Both the position numbers and the translations under genes were made by a program. 64,000 nucleotides of DNA from positions 403-64,402 of the forward strand of contig JALBYC010000021.1 of NCBI GenBank assembly GCA_023212645.1. Reading direction: 5' to 3'. This stretch comes from Farysia itapuensis (Eukaryota; Basidiomycota; Ustilaginomycetes; Ustilaginales; Ustilaginaceae). The notes under the pieces were generated by a model. It was given only the letters and a program-made list of their open reading frames with translations. It did not search any database and had not been told where the DNA came from. The stretch's first letter is position 1. Each line of letters opens with the position of its first letter. This document shows, one piece after another, positions 56,674 through 64,000 of this stretch.

Positions 56674-59600
56674 ATGAGTGGAAATGGAAGCAGCTCGCTA
56701 AAGCCCATTTTGGAGCATGGTGGTCCCCTCTCACCAACTGTCTTCTCGGAAGAACCTCCCTCGATCTACGGTCCCAATGGCAAAGAACAGGATTCTTCTT
56801 CATCGCTCAAGATCAACTCTGATTCGCCCAATCGAGCCAGCGCGAAGTTGAACGCCGAGAATCAAAGCATGGAAGGTGACATTATTGCTGCCTCCCAGCC
56901 CTCGTCGTCTTCGCACAAGATGACCGTCACACCACCGAATCTAGACGATTCTTCTAGGGCCGCTCCGTCCGCCTCACCAGCTCAGAGCATATCTATGCGT
57001 CCAGACGGCATCGGCGGAATGGGCCTCGGAACAGCGGCTACAGGCGACCTCGGTGCCAAATCAGAATTCGAGACCATCGATGAGATGCGCAGCGTCGTCA
57101 AAGAACTTCAGGACGACTTCAACAACAAGCATCCCGATATGCCGCTCAGTGGGCGCATCATTCACGTCAGTCACTACATTCCCTTCGAGATCCGTCCGTT
57201 GGCCGAAGTCGATTTTGAGCGTCAGCGCGAAGAGCAGATTGCTGCTACTGCCAGTGTTGCCGCCATGGCTGCAGCGGCTCGCGCTCGCAAGGCGGCTCGC
57301 TTAGCTGCTCAAGCTGAAAAGCGCGAGATGGAGGCACAAAAAGAACTACAGCGCGAACTTCAGAAACAAGCCACTCAGGAGCTTGCGTCCCGCAAGAACA
57401 GTTTCCGCATTTCCTCACGACGATCCTCCTTCGCTCCCGGCTTTGGCATGACCAATGTCGAGTTTCAGGATCTCGAAGCGCGACTGAGAGAAAACCAGGA
57501 TCGCTCGAGACGTAAAGCTGGTCGCCGCGCCTGGATGATGACTGAAGTCGTAGACGATACCAGCGAAATCTCAGAAGAAGACCGCTTCACGCCAACACAC
57601 TCCCGACGTGGCTCTACATGGTCAGCTGCAAGCAGAGCCAGTTTCAGCAGCTTTAATGCTGAACCCTGGAAATACTGGGCCGGAGCCAGTGACACCAACA
57701 GTCCCTTCATTGATTCTCCACCCACGGCGCCACCCCCTCCTCAGTGGGTGCTCAATCCGCGTCGTGGACATACTGCCCTCAACAGCGGTATTCGCAGTCT
57801 ATGCAGCACCCACAAGCAGACCTTTATCGGCTGGCCTGGTGACATCAAATTCGCCGTGCAGGCTCGAAATGACAATCGTACCGACTCATCCGAAACCACC
57901 GAACCGGAAAGAAGGGAGATCGAGCAAGTTCTTGCCTCTTTGGACGAAGCCAGTAACTGGGTTACACAGGATATTCCCGTAACCGGAGCAGCTATCGATC
58001 CAGAGTCAAATCAGCTTCCGGTCGGCAAGATGCCGGTTCCAGTAATGAATGGCGCAGACCCCGTCAAATCCACCACGGAAAATGTCCGACGCGCGAGTAC
58101 ATCTTCAAACAAAGGAGCAAACGGGTCTAGTAACGTCGAAAACGGTATCAAATACGTGCCCGTATGGCTAGACTACAACGTTGCCCACGGGCACTACGAA
58201 GGTTATTGCAAGGCAACACTGTGGCCGCTGTTCCATTATTTGCTATGGCAAGACGTCAATTCCGAGCGTCGGGCTTGGGAACAGTACAGCTGGGACGCGT
58301 ACTACGCCGCTAACGAGGCTTTTGCCAAGAAGATCGCGCAAGAGTACAAGGCCGGAGATCTTGTGTGGATTCACGACTACCACTTGCTGCTCGTGCCGCT
58401 CATGCTTCGAAAGCTCGTGCCGGAGGCCCACATTGGCCTCTTTGTCCATGCTCCATTCCCCAGTAGCGAAGTGTTCCGCTGTTTGCCGAAGCGCAAAGAG
58501 ATGCTCGAAGGTATGCTGGGCGCAGATCTTGCATGTTTCCAGGCCTTTTCTTACTCGAGACACTTTTTGTCCTCGTGCATTCGGGTCTGCGGCTTCGAGG
58601 CATCTTCCAATGCTGTCGAATCATCCAACGGCCACGTCACCAATATTACCTACAACCCGATTGGCATTGATTCTGCCAAGATCGCAAAAGACAGCTCGGC
58701 CGATGCTGTCTTGCCCAAAATCGAAGCGATTCGCGAAATGTATAAGGGCAAGAAGATTCTTGTTGGTCGAGACAAGCTGGACGTTGTGCGCGGCGTTATT
58801 CAGAAGCTCCAAGCTTTCCACAAGCTGCTCGCGGAGTACCCAGAGTGGCGCAACAAGGTTGTGCTTATCCAGGTCACAGCTCCAGCGCTGAACGATTCGC
58901 CGAAACTAGAACGACAAGTCTCAGAGCTGGTCTCGCACATCAATGGCGAGTTCGGCTCTCTCAGTTTCACTCCCGTTCATCACTATCACCAGATCATCGA
59001 TCGAGACGAGTACTTTGCGTTGCTGTCCGTAGCGGATCTAGCGCTGATTACATCCGTGCGGGACGGCATGAACACCACCTCGATGGAGTACATCATTTGT
59101 CAAGAAAAGTACAACAAAAGTCCATTGATTCTCAGTGAATTCACTGGGACGGCTGGCCGCATGCGATCGGCAATTCAGGTTAATCCTTGGAACATCTTTG
59201 GCGTGGCAAAGGCGATCGATTTTGCACTCAACCTCTCCGTCGAAGAAAAGCATGCAAGACATGATCAGCTGTACCACCAAGTCGTCATGCATACATCACA
59301 CACGTGGGCCGCAGGTCTAGTCAAGCAATTGCTAGCTCGACTGCACTCTGTGCACTCTGCCCACTTGACACCGCCTTTAGATCGCACAGAGATGGTGAAC
59401 AAGTACAAGCAGGCTCGCAAGCGTCTGCTTCTCCTCGACTACGACGGAACAATGACCCCGATCGTCAAAGTGCCCGAAATGGCCGTGCCTTCGCAAAGGT
59501 TGCTTGATGCTCTCAAAGTACTCACGGAAGATCCGCGCAACGTCATCTACATCATCTCTGGTCGTGACGCCGCTTTCCTAACCAAGCATCTAGGCCACTT

Positions 59601-60405
59601 CAAGCGACTTGGCTTCTCTGCCGAGCATGGAGGCTTCATCAAAGAGCCCGGTCAGGATGAGTACCACAACTTGACCGAGGATCTCGACATGACGTGGATG
59701 AAGGCTATTCGCAGCGTGTTTGAGTACTACACGGAGCGAACTGGTGGAAGTGTCATTGAGCAAAAGAAGAGTGCCATCACTTGGCACTATCGAGGCGCTG
59801 ATCCCGACTTTGGCTCCTTCCAGGCAAAGGAATGCCAGGCGCATTTGGAGAACCTCAGCTCGCAGAACAAGCTGGCGATCGAAGTGCTGGTCGGTAAGAA
59901 GAATCTCGAGGTACGGCCGCTTGCTGTCAACAAGGGCGAGATTGTCAAACGCATCCTTTACGATCATTCGGATGTCGAATTCGTCTTCTGCGCCGGAGAT
60001 GACAAGACGGACGAAGACATGTTCCGCACGCTGTTCAACCTCGAGCCGTCCAGCCCCAAGATGAACCAGGATGGCGGCGAAGCCGACGGCAAGAAGGAAG
60101 GCGGTGTGGAGAGCAACAAGAGTGATCTTCCAGCTGTCTGTCGCGATCAGCCCAAGGACCAGTTCTTGATGATTTCGCCGCCTACACCGCTCAAGACGGA
60201 CCAACCCATGGGGAACGCGAAGAAACTCAACTTGAAAGGTTCCGGCATCTACACGACCATGATTGGGCCGAATAACCGCAAAACGCTCGCAGAGTGGCAC
60301 GTCGACAGCTGCGAACGTGTCATTGACAGTCTGGCCGAAATGGCCGGCATAGAAGACCCGACCAAAGACGCGCCTTCTGCGTCCAAACCCGACGAAAGCG
60401 AATAA
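56674..60405 (+). CDS. TPS2: Trehalose-6-phosphate phosphatase with synthase-like domain (Tps2)
   Basis: A 1243-residue protein. A GT20 synthase-like domain spans about 160-880: GRIIHVSHYIPFEIRP, IGWPGDI, VWIHDYHLLLVPLMLR, GLFVHAPFPSSEVFR and RDGMNTTSMEYIICQE. A HAD-type phosphatase domain spans about 910-1200, with the nucleophile motif D922-Y-D924-G-T and GDDKTDEDMF (1108-1117). The complete HAD motifs show it dephosphorylates trehalose-6-phosphate, working with Tps1 in the trehalose complex. The synthase-like half has K701 and R706 where active Tps1 has Arg and Lys. A helical insertion of about 160 residues (180-340) follows the first strand and carries PKA-like sites RKNS243 and RRSS252. 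The 150-residue N-terminus is Ser-rich. A Tsl1-type regulatory subunit is less likely because the DxDGT motif is intact. Confidence 0.93.
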   Translation: MSGNGSSSLKPILEHGGPLSPTVFSEEPPSIYGPNGKEQDSSSSLKINSDSPNRASAKLNAENQSMEGDIIAASQPSSSSHKMTVTPPNLDDSSRAAPSASPAQSISMRPDGIGGMGLGTAATGDLGAKSEFETIDEMRSVVKELQDDFNNKHPDMPLSGRIIHVSHYIPFEIRPLAEVDFERQREEQIAATASVAAMAAAARARKAARLAAQAEKREMEAQKELQRELQKQATQELASRKNSFRISSRRSSFAPGFGMTNVEFQDLEARLRENQDRSRRKAGRRAWMMTEVVDDTSEISEEDRFTPTHSRRGSTWSAASRASFSSFNAEPWKYWAGASDTNSPFIDSPPTAPPPPQWVLNPRRGHTALNSGIRSLCSTHKQTFIGWPGDIKFAVQARNDNRTDSSETTEPERREIEQVLASLDEASNWVTQDIPVTGAAIDPESNQLPVGKMPVPVMNGADPVKSTTENVRRASTSSNKGANGSSNVENGIKYVPVWLDYNVAHGHYEGYCKATLWPLFHYLLWQDVNSERRAWEQYSWDAYYAANEAFAKKIAQEYKAGDLVWIHDYHLLLVPLMLRKLVPEAHIGLFVHAPFPSSEVFRCLPKRKEMLEGMLGADLACFQAFSYSRHFLSSCIRVCGFEASSNAVESSNGHVTNITYNPIGIDSAKIAKDSSADAVLPKIEAIREMYKGKKILVGRDKLDVVRGVIQKLQAFHKLLAEYPEWRNKVVLIQVTAPALNDSPKLERQVSELVSHINGEFGSLSFTPVHHYHQIIDRDEYFALLSVADLALITSVRDGMNTTSMEYIICQEKYNKSPLILSEFTGTAGRMRSAIQVNPWNIFGVAKAIDFALNLSVEEKHARHDQLYHQVVMHTSHTWAAGLVKQLLARLHSVHSAHLTPPLDRTEMVNKYKQARKRLLLLDYDGTMTPIVKVPEMAVPSQRLLDALKVLTEDPRNVIYIISGRDAAFLTKHLGHFKRLGFSAEHGGFIKEPGQDEYHNLTEDLDMTWMKAIRSVFEYYTERTGGSVIEQKKSAITWHYRGADPDFGSFQAKECQAHLENLSSQNKLAIEVLVGKKNLEVRPLAVNKGEIVKRILYDHSDVEFVFCAGDDKTDEDMFRTLFNLEPSSPKMNQDGGEADGKKEGGVESNKSDLPAVCRDQPKDQFLMISPPTPLKTDQPMGNAKKLNLKGSGIYTTMIGPNNRKTLAEWHVDSCERVIDSLAEMAGIEDPTKDAPSASKPDESE

Positions 60406-60556
60406 CCTGGTGTCCGCATACATATACACACACGCACATTCACACGGTATCCTTAACGTCAATCTCGCATGTAGTAATAGAGCAAGACCCTTTCGGGTTT
60501 TGTCATTCCTGTCTTGGCAATAGCAAAATACATATCGCACAGCGGGAAGGCACTTG

Positions 60557-62140
60557 TTAGCTTTTGATACCGCCTTTCTTCCAGCCTGGCGGTTTGAATT
60601 TGGCGTTGGCGGGGACGGCCATTCCAGGACCTTTCCATCCGGGAGGCGCACAGAAGCGACAGTACCATTTGCCCTTTGGTGCGGTTTCTAACCCGACGCA
60701 GGCGTAGTGAAACCACTCTAGTTTGCAGTCGTCGTTCTCGCACGCGACCATCTCGTCAACGCTGACCTGGTCGCAGTAGCAGTAGGTCGGCTCGGTTGGG
60801 TCGTATGCCATCCCAGACACGGAGAGCTCTGCCGCTCCCCGCTCTCCCGATTTTGTGCCACTGGTCTTGGTGTTTTTGGAGGCGGGTGTAGCGGATGCGG
60901 CGGACGTGTTCTTCCCAACCGTGCTGGCTCGGGGCCCTCGAGCTTCTCGGACTCGTTTGTTGGCTCCAGCGGCTTTTGCCAACGACGCTGATTCTGCTTC
61001 GGTTGTCAAGCCTACGGTTCCGGCGTCGGCATTCGAGTCGACGTCACCGTGTGCGTCATCGACGGGAAGACCAAGGTTCTCTCGGACACCACGAGATTCT
61101 TCTGTTCCGCTGCGCAGGCCGAGTAGGATGCTGGCCTCCATCTTGCTGATGTCGCCGTCGAGGCGTCGAATATGCCGGTCGATGAGGTTGTACGCTGAAA
61201 TCGCCAGACCCATCTTTTCCTCCGCGCTTTTGACAGACTCGTCCGCGGCGTGCGAGATTGTTTGTAGCAGAGCCTTGCGGGCAATGTGATCCATGACTAC
61301 CTCAGTGCTGTCATCCGTGCCTACGGCTTCGGTCGGGTCATCTTCGTGCGACGCTGGTTCTGGGGTGGAGACCGAAGTTCTTAAAGGCCGCACCGCGTCA
61401 GTCGGTTTATGGGCATTGGCTTCGATCCAGTTATTAAGCTCCAGCCTGACATCGCGGTAGGTTGTTGTGTTTTGCAGTACGGTGTTGAGACGTGCATGTG
61501 TCTGTCCCTCTAGCTCGCGTATGAGTGCAAACATACGATGAACTTCGAGTGGCAGTTGCTCGACTATTTCAAAGTACTCCTCTATCCAGCGATTGTGCAT
61601 GTCTGCCTCCTGCTTTTCAAGCTTTGCGGCTTGCTTGGCTTCTTCTGACATTTCAGGTTCTTCCGAAAATGTTGGTAATCGAGAATCGCGATGGCGAGCC
61701 TGCTCCGGCCCGGGTTTGGTCGACGACGATCTCTTATTGTGAGTGGACGGTTCATCATCGTCGTCGGCGTCTGGTATTGATGTGCGACGGAGAGGAGTGC
61801 TTGCCGCTGATCGTCTTGGCCGGTTTGTCAAACGTATGGATCTTGCTTTTCGCACCGGAGTGTTTTCTATAGTACGAACGTCCTCGTCCATGTATACGTC
61901 GTCTTCCCCCTCGGCATCCAGCTCGTCATCTACATAGAAAGGTGTTTGGTCTTCATCAGGTCTTTCTCTTCTTCTCCCAAATTTGGACGGGCTCTGGCTA
62001 GGTGACGATTCGTACGCCCTAGACGGACGGCCTCGCCGCCTTGTGCTGGACAACGGCTCGTCGATGGAAGCGGCTTCGGACAGCCCGGAAGCTTTGCGCT
62101 TGTGGCCCCTCTCTTGCGGCTTAAGAGGGAAGGCTGACAT
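60557..62140 (-). CDS. ING-family PHD-finger chromatin protein
   Basis: A 527-residue protein. The N-terminal 150 residues are basic and disordered. An ING-type helical domain follows at about 180-315 ([32 protein letters not shown], and further helices with [20 protein letters not shown]). The C-terminal PHD finger at 452-497 reads [20 protein letters not shown], then [20 protein letters not shown] and YCRFC, the Cys4-His-Cys3 pattern of ING proteins that binds H3K4me3. Yeast relatives are Pho23 (Rpd3L deacetylase), Yng1 (NuA3) and Yng2 (NuA4). The [11 protein letters not shown] part resembles Pho23 most, but I would not fix the complex. The short basic tail [11 protein letters not shown] is typical of ING polybasic ends. 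It converges with TPS2 across 151 bp and diverges from SMC1. Confidence 0.9.
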   Translation of the reverse strand: MSAFPLKPQERGHKRKASGLSEAASIDEPLSSTRRRGRPSRAYESSPSQSPSKFGRRRERPDEDQTPFYVDDELDAEGEDDVYMDEDVRTIENTPVRKARSIRLTNRPRRSAASTPLRRTSIPDADDDDEPSTHNKRSSSTKPGPEQARHRDSRLPTFSEEPEMSEEAKQAAKLEKQEADMHNRWIEEYFEIVEQLPLEVHRMFALIRELEGQTHARLNTVLQNTTTYRDVRLELNNWIEANAHKPTDAVRPLRTSVSTPEPASHEDDPTEAVGTDDSTEVVMDHIARKALLQTISHAADESVKSAEEKMGLAISAYNLIDRHIRRLDGDISKMEASILLGLRSGTEESRGVRENLGLPVDDAHGDVDSNADAGTVGLTTEAESASLAKAAGANKRVREARGPRASTVGKNTSAASATPASKNTKTSGTKSGERGAAELSVSGMAYDPTEPTYCYCDQVSVDEMVACENDDCKLEWFHYACVGLETAPKGKWYCRFCAPPGWKGPGMAVPANAKFKPPGWKKGGIKS

Positions 62141-62529
62141 TTCGAGACTGTGCTGCTCTGCTGCAGTTCATGCTCGTAGCTTCCCAGTGTGGATCCGCAA
62201 CAGCGTGAGAACACCTCAGGTTGTCAAAAATGGGTGGAGATGTCGGAATGCACTCCGAGCACGTCAAGGCCTGTGCGGCAGCAAAATTCGCGACTGAGCC
62301 AAACAAACGGGAAAAGCGCGTCTAATCAGAAAAGGGTTCAAGCGTGCGTGCGTGCGTTCGTGCGTTCGTGTGCAATTCGCATTTCGCGAATGCGCGAATC
62401 CAAGACGCGTCGTCGTTGGCGTAAAGAGAATTCTGGAAACGCGCCTCCTGCTACTTTCATTCCCTCCTGCATAATCAACTCTCTCCCTCGTCTCGAACGG
62501 TAAGGGCACCGCCCTGTTCCCCTCCCATC
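62141..62529. promoter_or_regulatory. Shared divergent promoter, ING-family gene / SMC1
   Basis: A 389 bp spacer between opposing start codons of two chromatin genes. It contains a GTGC/GTTC microsatellite-like stretch (62344-62372) and several CGCGAA/TTCGCG pieces near 62386-62398. ACGCGT or GACGCG motifs (62318, 62404) resemble MCB cell-cycle elements, which would suit SMC1, but this is weak evidence. Confidence 0.5.
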
Positions 62530-64000
62530 ATGCCGCTCAAATATCTCGAGATCGAGAACTTCAAGTCCTACCGGGGCCAGCAGGTCGTCGGCCCATTCAA
62601 TGCTTTTACAGCTGTCATTGGGCCCAATGGCAGTGGTAAGTCGAACCTCATGGATGCTATCTCCTTTGTACTCGGAGTGAGATCCGCACAGCTTCGCTCA
62701 AGTCAGCTCAAGGACCTCATCTTCAGAGGACGAAAGATGGGCACAGCTAACGACGATGAAGCTCTGTCTGCTTCCGACTCTGACGAGCAAGATGAAGGTC
62801 AAGGAACGGCCCGAAAAGCCAGTGTCACTGCCGTCTACGAAGACGCAAAGGGCCATGAGCACCACTTTCAACGCACCATCACTACATCGGGCTCCAGCGA
62901 ATACAGATACAATGGGCGTCTGACACAGTATGCCCAGTACAACGCGAGACTGGAGCAGTTCAACATTCTCGTCAAAGCACGAAATTTTCTCGTCTTCCAA
63001 GGTGACGTCGAAGCCGTTGCGTCCCAAGGATCGAGGGAATTAAGCAGGCTGATTGATCAGATCAGCGGCTCGCTCGAGCTCAAGGAAGAATACGAGCGCG
63101 CAAAAGAAGCTCAAGAGAGAGCCACAGACAACTCGACCTTCAACTTCAACAAACGCAGGGGCATCAATTCTGAGCTCAAGCAGTTCCGCGAGCAAAAGAG
63201 CGAAGCCGAGAAGTTTCAGCGGCTGCAAAAGGAGCGCGTACAGCACGTCCTCAACCAAATCCTCTGGCGCTTATTCCACATCAACGAAGACATTGACGCC
63301 AATACACGCTTCGTTCAAGATCAAAACAAGAACATGCGTCCACTCAAGAAAGACCAGAAGAAAGCCGAGGACGAGGTGAACAAAGCCCGCCGTAACCAGG
63401 GACAGACACAGACCGAAATCTTGCAGGTGGAAAAGGCTTTGAAGCGAAAGCAACGCGATGTTGAAGACCTTCAGCCCACACTTGATGCTTTCGAGGAGAA
63501 AATCACTATTTCTCGAAAGAAGCTCGGCAACGGCAACAGCATGACTACGCAGGTGGAGCGTGATTTGGAAAAGCAGCAGACCCAACTTGCCAAGCTCGAA
63601 CGCGACAGAACAACGGTCCAACGCGCCGCTGATCGTGCTGCCGAAGAGCAGCGCCAGGCACTAGAGTCAGCAGGTCTCACCCTCAGTGAGGCTGATCTTG
63701 CCGAATATCATGGCCTGAAGGCACAAGCAAACCTCGAGGCTGTGGCGGAACGACAGGAGCTTGATGGACTCAAGCGTGAATCGAGACTCAAGACAGACAA
63801 CGTCAAGAGCTTTGAAGAGAAGCTCGAACAGTTCAAAAAGCAGCAGGACAAGCTGCGCACGGAAGAAAGTACTCTCTCGGAACGTCAGACTGCTCTAGAG
63901 CAAAAGCGAACGCGGACCGATTCCGATCTCGAAGCTGCACGCAACAAGCTGAATGCGACTCAAACTCAGCGCACCCAGATCAACCAACGCGAGACAAAAC
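62530..64000 (+). CDS. SMC1: Cohesin subunit Smc1, N-terminal part (cut by window end)
   Basis: The frame is open from the ATG at 62530 to the window end: 490 codons of an expected about 1240. It begins MPLKYLEIENFKSYRGQQVV and has the Walker A site GPNGSGKS (31-38) with NLMDAISFVLG. Smc1-specific features are SSQLKDLIFRG, then KARNFLVFQGDVEAVASQGS and RELSRLIDQISGSLELKEEY. After about 170 the sequence becomes a long Glu/Lys/Gln coiled coil (KRKQRDVEDLQPTLDAFEEK), the first arm toward the hinge, which lies outside the window. Smc1 pairs with Smc3 and Scc1/Rad21 in the cohesin ring for sister-chromatid cohesion. An acidic insertion of about 25 residues (SASDSDEQDEGQG) sits between the Walker A region and the R-loop segment. 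Confidence 0.95.
   Translation, partial: MPLKYLEIENFKSYRGQQVVGPFNAFTAVIGPNGSGKSNLMDAISFVLGVRSAQLRSSQLKDLIFRGRKMGTANDDEALSASDSDEQDEGQGTARKASVTAVYEDAKGHEHHFQRTITTSGSSEYRYNGRLTQYAQYNARLEQFNILVKARNFLVFQGDVEAVASQGSRELSRLIDQISGSLELKEEYERAKEAQERATDNSTFNFNKRRGINSELKQFREQKSEAEKFQRLQKERVQHVLNQILWRLFHINEDIDANTRFVQDQNKNMRPLKKDQKKAEDEVNKARRNQGQTQTEILQVEKALKRKQRDVEDLQPTLDAFEEKITISRKKLGNGNSMTTQVERDLEKQQTQLAKLERDRTTVQRAADRAAEEQRQALESAGLTLSEADLAEYHGLKAQANLEAVAERQELDGLKRESRLKTDNVKSFEEKLEQFKKQQDKLRTEESTLSERQTALEQKRTRTDSDLEAARNKLNATQTQRTQINQRETK

Noticed and set aside
59590..60651. A 353-codon open frame antisense to TPS2
   Set aside because: It lies wholly over the phosphatase domain of TPS2 and the gene end, shows no domain, and reflects codon bias of the sense gene.

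Overview
The window is nuclear DNA from a smut-type basidiomycete (Ustilaginales: Ustilago, Sporisorium or Moesziomyces-like). This is inferred from gene content and architecture. The genes are fungal orthologues: TOR, septin Cdc10, Rsc4-type double bromodomain protein, STE23, RPN3, DCD1, COG5, TPS2, SMC1 and a class 2 DHODH. Nearly all coding sequences are long uninterrupted frames. The few introns are short (61 to 80 nt) with GTRNGN donors and CTRAC branch points. Intergenic spacers are small. There are no operons, phage, CRISPR arrays or bacterial signals, and I found no tRNA or rRNA genes and no intact transposon.

Layout. 1-8.4 kb: a poly-G tract, a Sel1-repeat chitin synthase activator (-), a small secreted double-psi beta-barrel protein (+), LSM8 (-, three exons reconstructed here) and DHODH (+). 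8.6-18.3 kb: TOR kinase (+), Cdc10-type septin (-, two exons) and SCAMP (-). 18.3-23.4 kb: RSC4-like double-bromodomain protein (+, a first coding exon added here) and an Mtr-type amino-acid permease (+). 23.4-25.5 kb: the least explained stretch, with fragmentary cysteine/histidine-rich frames on the minus strand and an AT-rich repeat. 25.5-31.5 kb: STE23-type insulinase (+), Nudix hydrolase (+) and bestrophin-like anion channel (-). 32.2-42.4 kb: a PH-domain protein, an NT-C2 protein and a monocarboxylate-type MFS transporter (all +). 42.7-53.5 kb: proteasome subunit RPN3 (+), TFIIIC small subunit (-), a giant alpha/beta-hydrolase protein (+), dCMP deaminase (+) and COG5 (+). 53.5-64 kb: secreted GMC oxidoreductase (-), TPS2 (+), ING-family PHD protein (-) and the 5' part of cohesin SMC1 (+, cut by the window end).

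The genes are mostly conserved housekeeping functions: pyrimidine supply (DHODH, dCMP deaminase), growth control (TOR), chromatin and chromosomes (RSC4-like, ING, SMC1, TFIIIC), trafficking (SCAMP, COG5), wall and septum (chitin synthase activator, septin) and stress metabolism (TPS2). They are not a functional cluster. Several divergent pairs share 0.2-0.4 kb promoters, and several convergent pairs are separated by only 43-151 bp.

No new multi-gene system is evident. The best leads are: a catalase-like KANL C-terminus plus a mitochondrial-type N-terminus on STE23; a TPS2 whose synthase-like domain has an Arg/Lys swap and a large helical insertion carrying PKA-type sites; a long tail on DHODH; a repeated tryptophan-motif region in the 1438-residue hydrolase-like protein; and the unexplained 23.4-25.4 kb segment.
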